Assembly: GCF_004799755.1 (NCBI RefSeq)
Contig: NZ_SLUB01000002.1
Coordinates: forward strand, 124,001 to 188,000
Reading direction: 5' to 3'
Source of the DNA: Bacillus timonensis
GTDB lineage: Bacteria; Bacillota; Bacilli; Bacillales; Bacillaceae_L
DNA: 64,000 nt
Below are positions 27,991-37,603 of the stretch, one piece after another. The position numbers and the translations under genes were made by a program. Within the stretch, counting starts at the first letter, position 1, and the number at the start of each line of letters is the position of its first letter. The notes below the pieces were generated by a model, which saw only the letters and a list, made by a program, of their open reading frames with translations, ran no database searches and was not told where the DNA came from.

Positions 27991-29175
27991 GTGAAATTAG
28001 CAAACAGAGTAGCTGCGCTAACGCCTTCTTCAACACTAGCTATAACTGCGAAAGCAAAAGAATTAAAAGCTGCGGGTCATGATGTAATTGGACTTGGTGC
28101 TGGTGAGCCGGATTTTAATACACCAGATTATATAATCGAGGCAGCAGTAAAGGCTATGAAAGAAGGGCATACTAAATATACACCATCTGCTGGATTACCT
28201 GGATTAAAACAAGCGATTTGTAAAAAACTTTTAAATGACCAACAATTAGAATATAAGCCAACTGAAGTAATAGTCGGTTCTGGTGCAAAGTTTGTTTTAT
28301 ATGCCCTATTCCAAGTGCTTTTAGATAAAGATGATGAAGTGATCATTCCAACACCATACTGGGTAAGTTATCCTGAGCAAGTTAAGCTTGCAGAAGGTGT
28401 ACCTGTATATGTAGAAGGTAAAGAAGAAAATCAATTTAAAGTAACTGTCGACCAGCTTGAAGCGGCAATTACAGAAAAAACTGTTGCCCTAATTTTGAAT
28501 TCACCAAGTAATCCAACTGGTATGCTTTATTCGAAAGAAGAATTACAAGCGATTGGTGAATTATGTGTAAAGCATAATATTTGGATCGTTTCAGATGAAA
28601 TTTATGAAAAGCTCGTATATTTCGGGGCTACACATACATCAATTGCGCAAATTAGTGATGAAGTGAAGGCAAAGACGATTATCATCAATGGACTTTCGAA
28701 ATCACATTCAATGACTGGTTGGAGAATCGGATATGCGGCAGGTCCACAGGAAATTATCAAAAGTATGACAGATCTTTCAAGTCACAGTATTTCAAATCCA
28801 ACATCCATTGCACAATATGCAGCATTAGCCGCCTATGAAGGTAATCAAGAACCGGTTGAAACAATGAGACAGGCATTTGAAAAACGATTAGATGTAATAT
28901 ACGATAAATTAGTTAGCATTCCTGGAATTTCATGTATTAAGCCACAGGGAGCATTTTATTTATTTCCGAATGCGAAAAAATGTGCTGAATTGACAGGTTA
29001 TCATAATGTGGATGATTTTGCGAAGGCATTACTAGAGGAAGCGCTCGTTGCGGTTGTTCCAGGATCAGGATTTGGTTCACCAGATAATATGCGCTTATCG
29101 TATGCAACATCGTTAGACCTTTTAGAAGAAGCTATTAAACGTATTCATACATTTGTTGAAGAGAAAATGCAGTAA
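27991..29175 (+). CDS. aspB: Aspartate aminotransferase
   Basis: This 394-aa class I PLP aminotransferase (type Ib) has the Schiff-base lysine in GLSKSHSMTGWRIGY (about 235), NSPSNPTG near 170 and RLSYATS near the C-terminus, where the substrate carboxylate arginine sits. It links oxaloacetate/aspartate with glutamate. The start is GTG 27991, after GGAGGG. The order ypmA-ypmB-aspB-asnS matches B. subtilis, placing aspartate supply next to asparaginyl-tRNA synthetase. Confidence 0.95.
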   Translation: MKLANRVAALTPSSTLAITAKAKELKAAGHDVIGLGAGEPDFNTPDYIIEAAVKAMKEGHTKYTPSAGLPGLKQAICKKLLNDQQLEYKPTEVIVGSGAKFVLYALFQVLLDKDDEVIIPTPYWVSYPEQVKLAEGVPVYVEGKEENQFKVTVDQLEAAITEKTVALILNSPSNPTGMLYSKEELQAIGELCVKHNIWIVSDEIYEKLVYFGATHTSIAQISDEVKAKTIIINGLSKSHSMTGWRIGYAAGPQEIIKSMTDLSSHSISNPTSIAQYAALAAYEGNQEPVETMRQAFEKRLDVIYDKLVSIPGISCIKPQGAFYLFPNAKKCAELTGYHNVDDFAKALLEEALVAVVPGSGFGSPDNMRLSYATSLDLLEEAIKRIHTFVEEKMQ

Positions 29176-29185
29176 TCATGATAAT

Positions 29186-29230
29186 TGGGGACGATCGATT
29201 GGTTCTTACGCAACCAAAGGGCCGTCCCCA
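29186..29230. repeat. Nested palindrome between aspB and asnS
   Basis: TGGGGACG (29186-29193) pairs with CGTCCCCA (29223-29230), and inside it TTGGTT (29199-29204) pairs with AACCAA (29212-29217). No T-run follows. It resembles GGGGAC...GTCCCC palindromes I recall as dispersed intergenic repeats in Bacilli, but may also serve as an aspB transcript end. Confidence 0.6.
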
Positions 29231-29239
29231 TGGTATTTC

Positions 29240-29268
29240 TTGATTCGTCCACTTAACAAATGTATAAT
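29240..29268 (+). promoter_or_regulatory. Sigma-A promoter for asnS
   Basis: TTGATT (29240-29245), a 17-nt spacer and TATAAT (29263-29268). The leader is only about 50 nt, too short for a T-box. Confidence 0.7.
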
Positions 29269-29323
29269 GAAGTAGGTAAATTAGGTATTTATACATAAGG
29301 TTTACGGTTTTGGAGGGACAATT

Positions 29324-30616
29324 GTGAAAATAACTATTTCAGAGGTTAATAAATATGTGGGTGAAGAGGTTACAATCGGTGCTTGGTTAGCAAATAAACG
29401 CTCAAGCGGAAAGATTGCTTTTTTACAGCTTCGAGATGGGACAGGCTTTATCCAGGGAGTCGTTGTAAAAGCAGAAGTGGTTGAAGATGTTTTCCAGAAA
29501 GCAAAATCAATCACTCAAGAAACATCTCTATATGTTACTGGTGTTGTAAGAGAAGATGAAAGATCTCCGTTTGGTTATGAACTTACAGTCACGAATGTAG
29601 AAGTTATTCATGAGGCTGTTGATTATCCAATTACACCTAAAGAGCATGGGACAGAATTCTTAATGGATCACCGCCATTTATGGCTTCGCTCAAAACGACA
29701 ACATGCCGTTATGAAAATTCGTAATGAAATCATTCGTGCAACTTACGAGTTTTACAATGATCGTGGATTTGCAAAGGTTGATCCGCCTATTTTAACAGGG
29801 AGTGCACCTGAAGGAACAACTGAGCTTTTTGCTACAAAATACTTTGATGAAGATGCATATCTTTCTCAAAGTGGACAACTTTATATGGAAGCGGCAGCTA
29901 TGGCTTTAGGAAAAGTGTTCTCTTTCGGACCAACATTCCGTGCTGAAAAATCAAAAACAAGACGCCATTTAATTGAGTTTTGGATGATTGAGCCGGAAAT
30001 GGCTTTTACTGAGCATGAAGAAAGCCTAAAAGTACAAGAAGAATATGTATCTCATATTGTGCAATCTGTCTTGAAAAATTGCCAACTTGAACTTAAAACC
30101 TTAGGTCGCGATACATCTAAGCTAGAACAGATAAAAGCACCATTCCCTCGCATTTCTTATGATGAGGCAATTGAGTTCTTACATGAAAAAGGCTTCGATG
30201 ATATTAAGTGGGGCGATGATTTCGGGGCTCCACATGAAACAGCTATTGCAGAAAGCTATGATAAACCAGTGTTTATTACAAATTATCCGAAGGCAATTAA
30301 ACCATTCTACATGCAGCCAGCACCTGACCGAGACGATGTAGTATTATGTGCAGACTTAATTGCTCCTGAAGGCTACGGTGAAATCATTGGTGGTTCTGAA
30401 CGAATTCATGATTATGAACTTTTAAAACAACAGCTTGAAGCCCATGGTTTAACAAGTGGTGCTTATGAGTGGTATTTAGAATTGCGTAAATACGGTTCTG
30501 TTCCACATTCGGGCTTTGGATTAGGGCTAGAAAGAACTGTGGCTTGGATTAGTGGTGTTGAACATGTGCGTGAGACAATCCCATTCCCACGTCTACTAAA
30601 CCGTCTATATCCATAA
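29324..30616 (+). CDS. asnS: Asparaginyl-tRNA synthetase
   Basis: This 430-aa class IIb synthetase has an N-terminal OB-fold anticodon-binding domain (about 1-110, [22 protein letters not shown]). The catalytic domain has class II motif 2 ([24 protein letters not shown]) and motif 3 ([15 protein letters not shown]). The start is GTG 29324 after GGAGGGA. Having its own promoter and terminator, it is monocistronic. Confidence 0.95.
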   Translation: MKITISEVNKYVGEEVTIGAWLANKRSSGKIAFLQLRDGTGFIQGVVVKAEVVEDVFQKAKSITQETSLYVTGVVREDERSPFGYELTVTNVEVIHEAVDYPITPKEHGTEFLMDHRHLWLRSKRQHAVMKIRNEIIRATYEFYNDRGFAKVDPPILTGSAPEGTTELFATKYFDEDAYLSQSGQLYMEAAAMALGKVFSFGPTFRAEKSKTRRHLIEFWMIEPEMAFTEHEESLKVQEEYVSHIVQSVLKNCQLELKTLGRDTSKLEQIKAPFPRISYDEAIEFLHEKGFDDIKWGDDFGAPHETAIAESYDKPVFITNYPKAIKPFYMQPAPDRDDVVLCADLIAPEGYGEIIGGSERIHDYELLKQQLEAHGLTSGAYEWYLELRKYGSVPHSGFGLGLERTVAWISGVEHVRETIPFPRLLNRLYP

Positions 30617-30631
30617 TTAAACAACGTTAAG

Positions 30632-30660
30632 GGACCTTCAAAGTAGAAGGTCCTCTTTAT
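30632..30660 (+). terminator. Terminator of asnS
   Basis: GGACCTTC (30632-30639) pairs with GAAGGTCC (30646-30653) around AAAGTA, followed by TCTTTATTTT. Confidence 0.8.
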
Positions 30661-30747
30661 TTTGGACAAATATCCAAACCAAATATTTCTTTCTTAACCC
30701 TACGCTAAGGTCTCATGTTATACTAGGTAATGAAGAGGTGTTTATAC

Positions 30748-31458
30748 ATGAAAATGGATAAATTAGTTGATTTATTCGAACAAGGCAGTATTTCAATTCC
30801 GAAAATGTTAATGTCCTCGTATCGACATCTACAATTAAACGAAGAGGAAATGATGGTCTTATTTCACATCCTAACCTTTATGGACAGTGGAAATTTCTTT
30901 CCTACACCAATTGAAATCTCGAACCGCATGACAATCACAGAAGAAAAATGCATGGAAATCCTACGTCAGCTTATTCAACGTGGATATTTAGAAATAAATG
31001 AAGGCAATGACGAAAATCGTGTCATCTACGAAAAATACTCAATGCGACCATTATGGGAGAAAATGCTTCAATATCTCGTACAGCAAAACATGGACGAAGA
31101 AAAAGAATTGGATAAACAGCATGAAATGGACCTTTATAGCATTTTTGAACAAGAATTTGGACGACCACTTTCTCCTTTTGAATGTGAATCATTAGCGATG
31201 TGGCTCGACCAAGACCACCACGATCCTTCCATCATAAAAGCAGCGTTACGTGAAGCTGTCATGTCTGGCAAGCTTAATTTCCGTTATATTGATCGAATCC
31301 TATTTGAATGGAAAAAGAATGGCATCCGTACAATTACACAAGCCCAAAACCATTCACAAAAGTTCCGTCAATATCAACATAAGCAAAAACAAACGGATCA
31401 AACGCAGCAGGGGAACTATAAGCGCACAATCCCGTTTTACAATTGGTTAGAAAGTTAA
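30748..31458 (+). CDS. dnaD: DNA replication initiation protein DnaD
   Basis: This 236-aa primosome protein acts with DnaB and DnaI to load the replicative helicase at oriC and at restarted forks. The N-terminal winged-helix domain (about 1-100, LNEEEMMVLFHILTF and PTPIEISNRMTITEEKCMEIL) and the C-terminal DnaD domain (about 125-200, FEQEFGRPLSPFECESLAMW ending in YIDRILFEWKKNGI) are both present. A basic, Q-rich tail follows. The start is ATG 30748 with AGAGGTG; the frame from 30730 would cover that site. nth follows after 36 nt. Confidence 0.94.
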   Translation: MKMDKLVDLFEQGSISIPKMLMSSYRHLQLNEEEMMVLFHILTFMDSGNFFPTPIEISNRMTITEEKCMEILRQLIQRGYLEINEGNDENRVIYEKYSMRPLWEKMLQYLVQQNMDEEKELDKQHEMDLYSIFEQEFGRPLSPFECESLAMWLDQDHHDPSIIKAALREAVMSGKLNFRYIDRILFEWKKNGIRTITQAQNHSQKFRQYQHKQKQTDQTQQGNYKRTIPFYNWLES

Positions 31459-31494
31459 CGAAATTTATAAGTTAAAGTATATAAGGTGATATAA

Positions 31495-32154
31495 ATGTTA
31501 AATAAACAACAAATTCGATTTTGTCTAGATACAATGGGGGAGATGTTCCCAGATGCTCATTGTGAGTTAAACCATAGGAATCCGTTTGAATTGGTGATTG
31601 CTGTTTCATTATCTGCCCAATGTACAGACGTATTGGTCAATAAAGTAACGGCAACCCTTTTTGAAAAATACAAAACCCCTGAGGACTATTTAGCGGTTTC
31701 TCTAGAAGAACTTCAAAATGACATTCGCTCTATTGGGCTCTATCGAAACAAAGCAAAAAATATACGAAAATTATGTCAAATGTTGCTAGAAGACTATGGC
31801 GGCATCCTTCCACAAGACCGTGATGAATTAACAAAGTTTCCTGGAGTTGGCAGAAAGACGGCCAATGTTGTTGTCTCCGTTGCCTTCGGAATTCCGGCGA
31901 TTGCGGTTGATACACATGTGGAAAGAGTTAGCAAAAGACTAGGGTTCTGTAAATGGAAGGACTCTGTTTTAGAGGTCGAAAAGACATTAATGAAAAAGGT
32001 TCCCAAGGAAGAATGGTCTGCTACCCATCATCGAATGATCTTTTTCGGAAGATACCATTGTAAGGCTCAAAATCCCCAGTGTGAAATTTGTCCGCTTCTT
32101 GAGGTTTGTCGAGAAGGTAAAAAGCGTATGAAGGGGAAGGACAAGATTGGTTAA
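31495..32154 (+). CDS. nth: Endonuclease III
   Basis: This 219-aa DNA glycosylase/AP lyase removes oxidised pyrimidines. The helix-hairpin-helix LTKFPGVGRKTANVV contains the catalytic lysine (about 120), and IAVDTHVERV the catalytic aspartate (about 138). The C-terminal C-x6-C-x2-C-x5-C (CKAQNPQCEICPLLEVC) binds the 4Fe-4S cluster. The stop codon overlaps the start of ypoC by 8 nt. Confidence 0.96.
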   Translation: MLNKQQIRFCLDTMGEMFPDAHCELNHRNPFELVIAVSLSAQCTDVLVNKVTATLFEKYKTPEDYLAVSLEELQNDIRSIGLYRNKAKNIRKLCQMLLEDYGGILPQDRDELTKFPGVGRKTANVVVSVAFGIPAIAVDTHVERVSKRLGFCKWKDSVLEVEKTLMKKVPKEEWSATHHRMIFFGRYHCKAQNPQCEICPLLEVCREGKKRMKGKDKIG

Positions 32155-32500
32155 TGAAAAAGTCATTTCTGATATAACTGAAAAGTGGAGTGCCCGGAAA
32201 GAACATTTAATGAATCTTTTTCGCAACAGAGATAAATCAGCTGTTAAGGAGCCAATGGATGAAGCGATTGATGCTTTTTTAACCTTTTTATTCGTAATAA
32301 ATGGAAAGAGACCACCAGATCAAGAAGTCCTTCAAAATGGCCTTGAAGATTTGGATTATAAACCAATTAATCTTGATGAGCGTCTTTCATTTATTTTAAA
32401 AAAGCCGAGTCAATATCATTCATTTGTTCAATTAAATGAACTTTATCATGAAGTATTAAAACTTTATGCCACAATGAAAATACGTAAGCATAAAAAATAA
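32147..32500 (+). CDS. ypoC: Conserved protein YpoC
   Basis: This 117-aa helical protein matches YpoC by position after nth and by overall sequence (FRNRDKSAVKEPMDEAIDAFLTFLFVINGKRPP). The start is TTG 32147, overlapping the nth stop, with GGGGAAGG before it. There is no signal or membrane segment. Function unknown; the dnaD-nth-ypoC linkage hints at a DNA-related role, which is weak inference. Confidence 0.82.
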   Translation: MVNEKVISDITEKWSARKEHLMNLFRNRDKSAVKEPMDEAIDAFLTFLFVINGKRPPDQEVLQNGLEDLDYKPINLDERLSFILKKPSQYHSFVQLNELYHEVLKLYATMKIRKHKK

Positions 32501-32530
32501 CGCACAGTTATGATCTGCGCGTTATTTTTG
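32492..32530. terminator. Bidirectional terminator between ypoC and ponA
   Basis: AATAACGCACAG (32496-32507) pairs with CTGCGCGTTATT (32515-32526) with one A-C mismatch. T-runs are present on both strands (TTTTT after it, TTTTTT on the minus strand), serving the convergent ypoC and ponA. Confidence 0.88.
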
Positions 32531-32536
32531 TTGTTC

Positions 32537-35083
32537 CTATTCTCGGTCCCCGTTAGTAGGTGGGAGTGGGGGGAAGATCGGTCCTCCACCGTCACCTTCT
32601 CCGCTTCCTTCACCTTCACCACCAGTTTCGCCACCGTTTTCGCCACCATTGCCGTTTCCATTACCATTTCCCGGATTACCAGGAGGTAGTGGGATTTCGA
32701 TTTCTTCTTCTTCTTCGGGTGGTTCCGGAACTTCTATTGTTGTCGAAGTAGGATCGCTGCGTTTTTCAGGATTTTCATCATTCACGGCAGCTACACTAAA
32801 TTTGTATATTGCCCCTGGAATCGCATCAGGAACTGCAAATGTTAATTCTTTCGTTGTTGTAAGAACTTTTGCAGGCCCTTCGTCAATTGAAACACTAACC
32901 TCAAAGCTATTTCCTTCCATTTCACCTTCTGCATAAGCCCATGTTAAATTAAGTTGATTTGTAACTTGGTCATACATCACATCAAGGTTTGATGGTGGAT
33001 TTAGCTTATCATATTTATCTGACACCTCAGTCGGCTCTGTACCTTTAATGAAATACTCATAGACAATTTCATCTTTTGGTGTAAATTCACTTGGAAGTTT
33101 TGCAGGATTCGATCCTTTTTCCACACCGACCTTAACGACCGTTTTCGGCATTACGAAATCCTCTGCTTCTTTCCCTTCAGAAAGGTTGGTGATGATGTCT
33201 CTAAATAATTTTAGTGCTAAGCCTTGATCAGCAGGCATGATTGCATTTTTGTTACTTCCATATCCTGTCCAAATGGAAACCGTATAGCTTGGTGTGTAAC
33301 CACTAAACCAAATATCTGGAACACCACCAGCAGGAATATTAAAGTCTTTAATATTTTTTGCGGTGTAGTTTGTTGTACCTGTTTTGCCGGCAATTTGCAA
33401 TCCGGAAACATCATATCTTCGTCCAGAACCAAAGTCCATAACTGATTTTAGCATGTCTGTAATCATGAAAGCTGTTGCTTCAGACATTGCTGTCTCAGGT
33501 TCTGGTGCAAGGTCAACTTCTCGATTATCTGGAAATACAATCTTAGTAACGGCATGTGGTTTAATAAAGTTTCCTTGGTTACCGAAAGTTGCGTAGGCAC
33601 CAGCCATTTCAAGAGGGGAGATACCTCCTGACATTCCGCCGATTGCATATGCTTCATTAATTGTTTTTTCAAATGTAATGCCTAGGTTGTTTGCAAATTC
33701 CGTTGCTTTTGAAACTCCAACTTCTTGAAATGCCTTAAGAGCTGGAATGTTCCTTGAATGTGCTAAGGCAACTCTTGCTGTAATTTGCCCCATATACTTC
33801 CTGTCGAAGTTGTTTATAGGTGTTTTCTCTGGACCTGAATAGGTGTATGGCTCATCCTTGATCTGATGGTAGGTTGACCATTTTAAATACTCAATTGCAG
33901 GACCATAGTCTAAAATAGGCTTGATTGTTGAGCCAGGTTGGTTTGAGTTATCAAGTGCATAGTTAACACGGCTATTTTGCGCTTGATTTCGTCCGCCACC
34001 TAATGCTCTAATTTCACCTGTTTTCGTATCGACAATTGCAATACCAGCTTGAAATTGCTCATCTGGAAATTGAATATTTGGATTTTCATTTGCTAATAAT
34101 GAATCAACATGTGCTTGTGCTTCAGGATCAAAAGTTGTGTAAATTTTCACTCCTGAATTATACACATCGATATCGCCATATTCTTTAAGCTCATTTTTTA
34201 CTTGATCCATGAAAGAATCGATAGGATGTGATTGTTCTTTTGATTCTACAATGGATGATTCAATTGGAATCTTTTTTGCAGCGTCTGCTTTTTCTTTCGT
34301 AATAAATTCATGTCTTACCATTAAATTTAACACGATATTTCTTCGCTTTTCTGCATTCTCAGGATGAACAAATGGGTTATAGATTCCTGGATTTTGCCCA
34401 AGCCCTGCAATAAATGCAGATTCGTGAAGTTCGAGTTCATCCAGTGGCTTCCCAAAATATATTTCTGCTGCTTTTGCAACTCCATATGTGTTTCCAACAC
34501 CATAGTAAATTTTGTTTAAATACATTTCAAGAATTTCATCTTTTGAATATTTGCGTTCTAATTGAAATGCAAGCCAAAGTTCCTGTGCTTTTCTTGTGAG
34601 CTTTTTCTCTCCCTCAACGAAAAAGGAATTCTTAATAACCTGTTGTGAAATCGTACTAGCACCTTCTGCACCAAATCCTTCAGTGAGATTAGCAACAACA
34701 GCTCCACCAAGACGTATCACATCTAAACCGTGGTGTTCATAGAAACGGGCATCCTCAACAGCTAATACAGCATTTTTCAAATCATCAGGTATTTGATCTA
34801 AAGGCACGTACGTTCGTTTTTCTGCCCCGAATTCATAAATTTTATTGCCATTCATATCATAAACCTTTGATGAAAGTGGATCCTTTAGGAGGGATTCATC
34901 TAATTCTGGAGCACCGCTTGCCATCACGAAAAATGTCGTGGCGCCTGCTACCATACCGATAATTCCAATTAATAGGATAATTAATAAGATTCGTTTAAAA
35001 ATCGAGCCTTTCGCTTTTTTTCGCTTTTTTTTCTTTTGATTTGCATGTCGACGCTCTTCACGTGATTGGTATTTTTCAGACAT
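32537..35083 (-). CDS. ponA: Class A penicillin-binding protein 1
   Basis: This 848-aa bifunctional peptidoglycan synthase has a basic cytoplasmic tail (5-30), one membrane helix (about 32-54) and a GT51 transglycosylase domain (EDARFYEHHGLD with the catalytic Glu, then SQQVIKNSFF). The transpeptidase domain has SxxK in PGSTIKP, SRN in HSRNIPALK and KTG in GKTGTTNYT. A fibronectin type III-like module and a low-complexity E/P/G/N tail end the protein. I chose ATG 35083 (GGCAGGA upstream) over 35149. It is about 65 residues shorter than B. subtilis PonA. It follows recU, as usual. Confidence 0.93.
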   Translation of the reverse strand: MSEKYQSREERRHANQKKKKRKKAKGSIFKRILLIILLIGIIGMVAGATTFFVMASGAPELDESLLKDPLSSKVYDMNGNKIYEFGAEKRTYVPLDQIPDDLKNAVLAVEDARFYEHHGLDVIRLGGAVVANLTEGFGAEGASTISQQVIKNSFFVEGEKKLTRKAQELWLAFQLERKYSKDEILEMYLNKIYYGVGNTYGVAKAAEIYFGKPLDELELHESAFIAGLGQNPGIYNPFVHPENAEKRRNIVLNLMVRHEFITKEKADAAKKIPIESSIVESKEQSHPIDSFMDQVKNELKEYGDIDVYNSGVKIYTTFDPEAQAHVDSLLANENPNIQFPDEQFQAGIAIVDTKTGEIRALGGGRNQAQNSRVNYALDNSNQPGSTIKPILDYGPAIEYLKWSTYHQIKDEPYTYSGPEKTPINNFDRKYMGQITARVALAHSRNIPALKAFQEVGVSKATEFANNLGITFEKTINEAYAIGGMSGGISPLEMAGAYATFGNQGNFIKPHAVTKIVFPDNREVDLAPEPETAMSEATAFMITDMLKSVMDFGSGRRYDVSGLQIAGKTGTTNYTAKNIKDFNIPAGGVPDIWFSGYTPSYTVSIWTGYGSNKNAIMPADQGLALKLFRDIITNLSEGKEAEDFVMPKTVVKVGVEKGSNPAKLPSEFTPKDEIVYEYFIKGTEPTEVSDKYDKLNPPSNLDVMYDQVTNQLNLTWAYAEGEMEGNSFEVSVSIDEGPAKVLTTTKELTFAVPDAIPGAIYKFSVAAVNDENPEKRSDPTSTTIEVPEPPEEEEEIEIPLPPGNPGNGNGNGNGGENGGETGGEGEGSGEGDGGGPIFPPLPPTNGDRE

Positions 35084-35172
35084 ACTTGTTTCCTGCCTTT
35101 CAAAATGCTTTCCTATAATATGACGTATGATAGGAAGGATTTGTTTCATTCATGGCGTAATTGCTAAATTAT

Positions 35173-35775
35173 CTAGCTAAAATAAAGCTTGTCAATAACT
35201 TTAACATAATCAATTCTTGGTCGATAGCCAATAGCTATATGATGGCCAAACGTTTCGATTTCTTGTTTCGTAATCGATTTTCTGCCACCCTCCAATTGTC
35301 TTTTCCAAAAGGTCAAAAGGTGTTTTGCTTCAAGGTAATAGATTTCATCTAACGTTGTAAAACATAGGATCACAAAACATATTCCATCCTGTTTTAAACA
35401 ATCGGACATATGCTTAATTTGATGCTCGTGAAAATTTTGGAGCGGGAAAGAGGTTTTATTTTTCGTCTCCTTCGCTTCAAAATCAATATAACGACCTTTA
35501 TAAATGCCATTGTAGTCGGTTGTTGATGCCAGCTTAAAATAAGCCTCTTTAATGACGGCAGCACTTCTTTGTGGGTAATCTACGTTTACAATTTGAACAG
35601 GTGTTGGTTTTTTATGGACAACGGCAATTTCCTGTTCCAAATAAAATTGATTGGTCTCATTTAGATCCTCTTCTAATGTCATCCCACGATTTCCATAGAT
35701 TCTTTGCTTGAGTTGTGGTTTATTTTTTACCTGCTGGGGCTTATATACTTTTCCATTTGGATAACGAAATTCCAT
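35173..35775 (-). CDS. recU: Holliday junction resolvase RecU
   Basis: This 200-aa endonuclease cleaves four-way junctions during recombination and chromosome segregation. The nuclease core is visible as SNRGMTLE-type [14 protein letters not shown] (about 30-43), the [17 protein letters not shown] segment with the catalytic D...E-x-K, and [11 protein letters not shown]. The ATG at 35775 follows AAGGGGGATGGGAG. A TATAAT lies on the minus strand at 35805-35800, though no clear -35 accompanies it. It forms the conserved recU-ponA pair. Confidence 0.95.
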   Translation of the reverse strand: MEFRYPNGKVYKPQQVKNKPQLKQRIYGNRGMTLEEDLNETNQFYLEQEIAVVHKKPTPVQIVNVDYPQRSAAVIKEAYFKLASTTDYNGIYKGRYIDFEAKETKNKTSFPLQNFHEHQIKHMSDCLKQDGICFVILCFTTLDEIYYLEAKHLLTFWKRQLEGGRKSITKQEIETFGHHIAIGYRPRIDYVKVIDKLYFS

Positions 35776-35963
35776 TCTCCCATCCCCCTTAAGACACCTA
35801 TTATACCAAAAAAATTTGGTAAATAGTTTAACGAAATTTAAACAGTTGGGTTAAGGTTTATAGAATTACAATCACTATACCATACTATTCGCCTGAAAAT
35901 ATACTTTTGGGGGCGTGGAGATACAGGGGATAGGGCACACTATACTGTGAGAGGTGTGCATGT

Positions 35964-36983
35964 ATGAATGAGATTGCAGAAATTGAAAAAATGGTTAATG
36001 AACGAAGAATGCAAGATTTTCAATTAACAATAGAAGAGAAAGAACTTTTATATAAAATAAACTCGAAAACCGCAAAAGGAAATCTTGACAATATTTCGAG
36101 GACCAAAAGTTATGCAAGCTACTATCGAAAACATAATGAGATAAGATGGTCCTTCTTAGCAAGTCAGGTATCTAGAAATGCTGGTTGGAACATGACAGAT
36201 CTTGAAGGAGAGTGGCTTCCTAAAATATTAAGTAAAAAAGAGCGAAAATTTCTGTTCCATACATATGAACGCGCGAATTGGCTTATTTTTTCCGATGCTT
36301 TTCCACAGCTCTTAGTTTACGAATATTCATATCAATTAGGTAAACCTTATTTTCACTTGCTTAAATTTTTTTCTGTATCTCGATTTATTGAAATTGAATG
36401 GGAGTATTACTGGAGGTATCGGGAAGGAAACCGTTTAGTAACCGCCCAAATCATTAATGAACAAAACATCATCCAAAAACCAGTTATCGAGCATCCATTT
36501 TACAGGAAAAGGGTTTTTCAACGCCTTTTTTATAATCTTCAAGATTTTTTTCACTTTAGTTCTGTCATTTTTCCAACATTTGAAGGAAGGTTATACGGTT
36601 TCTCTGTTTATCAATTCACAAACCTAGATGCACGAATTGAACTTGGTAAAAAGTTGGCATCTTTGCTATTTCACAACAGATATTATGATCAATTCCTCAG
36701 ATTTTCAAATAAGGTAGAGCATACAGGCTCAAGATTTGACTATGAACAATATGTTTCGGAAAGAAGATTTCGAAATACTCCATTTTTACGCACTACGTAT
36801 CCGATCATCAGGCATAAACAAGATAATATGATTGATTGGTATAAAGGAAAAAGGAAGGAAAAATGGTATTACGAAGTTAAGTTAGATGACCAAGTTGAGC
36901 TTACAAATTGGTACTTAAATAAGCAAAAGCAGATGCAACTTGGGATATTAATAGAGGAATTACTACGAAAAAACAAAGGCTGA
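35964..36983 (+). CDS. yppC: DUF2515 protein YppC
   Basis: This 339-aa protein has the DUF2515 pattern (ISRTKSYASYYRKHNEIRWSFLASQVSRNAGWNMTDLEG near 45-83). Position divergent from recU and size match B. subtilis YppC. It is rich in aromatic and basic residues and has no convincing membrane segment. Function unknown. GAGAGGTG precedes the ATG. Its stop codon falls inside the terminator shared with sspM. Confidence 0.85.
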   Translation: MNEIAEIEKMVNERRMQDFQLTIEEKELLYKINSKTAKGNLDNISRTKSYASYYRKHNEIRWSFLASQVSRNAGWNMTDLEGEWLPKILSKKERKFLFHTYERANWLIFSDAFPQLLVYEYSYQLGKPYFHLLKFFSVSRFIEIEWEYYWRYREGNRLVTAQIINEQNIIQKPVIEHPFYRKRVFQRLFYNLQDFFHFSSVIFPTFEGRLYGFSVYQFTNLDARIELGKKLASLLFHNRYYDQFLRFSNKVEHTGSRFDYEQYVSERRFRNTPFLRTTYPIIRHKQDNMIDWYKGKRKEKWYYEVKLDDQVELTNWYLNKQKQMQLGILIEELLRKNKG

Positions 36984-36998
36984 ACTTTTCAGCCTTTG
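36967..36998. terminator. Terminator shared by sspM and yppC
   Basis: CAAAGGCTGA (36974-36983) pairs with TCAGCCTTTG (36989-36998) around ACTTT. The minus-strand side has a T-run (from GAAAAAAC on the plus strand), so it best serves sspM; it also covers the yppC stop. Confidence 0.8.
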
Positions 36999-37006
36999 TA
37001 TGTATA

Positions 37007-37111
37007 TTATGTGGACGGCCGATCAGGTCCTTCCAGTTTTTTGTCTCCATAACCAGGTGCTTTCTCTTCATTACGTTCTTGTTTGTTTTTCTTTTTATTT
37101 TGCTTTGCCAT
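37007..37111 (-). CDS. sspM: Small acid-soluble spore protein M
   Basis: This 34-aa basic peptide starts MAKQNKKKNKQERNEEK and ends DKKLEGPDRPST. The ending matches the SspM tail DKKLGGPNRPST. ATG 37111 has a perfect GGAGGTG at eight bases; the much longer minus-strand frame to 37273 is ignored. SspM-type minor SASPs are made in the forespore under sigma-G. I see no clean sigma-G promoter. Confidence 0.88.
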   Translation of the reverse strand: MAKQNKKKNKQERNEEKAPGYGDKKLEGPDRPST

Positions 37112-37316
37112 GGAATCTTCACCTCCTACAGGTAGTGTGAGCATCTTTCGTGGAAACCATTCTAAAAATGTATGAAACCCTTGTCGAAAACAGGGATAAA
37201 CAATGGGAGAATTCCACTTTCTTTGACGAATACAAACTAGTTTTGTCAAGCGTGCAGGAGGAAAATAATTCACATCGAAATAACTTAAAAAGAGATCGTA
37301 TAGGAGGGTGGATATA

Positions 37317-37574
37317 TTGAAGGACGAACTTACGAAAAAAGGACATGTTCTTGAAAGTATTGATCAATTGCTATCTACGTTAAACAAAATTGATATGCAA
37401 ATTCAGACAGAGGTAGGAAAGCATTTACATGAAGAAAGAAGCCAGAATATTTATCATATGAAACAAATTGAAAATGAAATAAACTCATTAAGAAATGCGT
37501 GTCAAAATCAAAAGGGTGGACGAGTATCAGAAACCGATAAGGAGCATTCCTATCACTTAACATTAAGCTATTAA
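37317..37574 (+). CDS. yppD: Small coiled-coil protein, positional counterpart of YppD
   Basis: This 85-aa protein starts at TTG 37317, nine bases after AGGAGG; a GTG at 37308 would overlap that site. Residues 10-60 form an amphipathic, coiled-coil-like helix (ESIDQLLSTLNKIDMQIQTEV, HMKQIENEINSLRNAC). It sits between sspM and yppE, where B. subtilis has yppD. The name is by position only. Function unknown. Confidence 0.6.
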   Translation: MKDELTKKGHVLESIDQLLSTLNKIDMQIQTEVGKHLHEERSQNIYHMKQIENEINSLRNACQNQKGGRVSETDKEHSYHLTLSY

Positions 37575-37603
37575 AGCGGTATGATAGATGTTGAGGTGAG
37601 AGA

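Noticed and set aside
30730-30747. Upstream in-frame start for dnaD
   Set aside because: It would place the ribosome binding site AGAGGTG inside the gene; ATG 30748 fits the family start.
32560-32936. Plus-strand frames of 63 and 95 aa opposite the ponA 3' end
   Set aside because: They mirror the repetitive Gly/Glu/Pro tail of PonA and lack ribosome binding sites.
36901-37273. Longer minus-strand frames (73 and 88 aa) around sspM
   Set aside because: The 88-aa frame is just an upstream extension of sspM without a start signal; the 73-aa frame overlaps sspM in another frame and runs into yppC.
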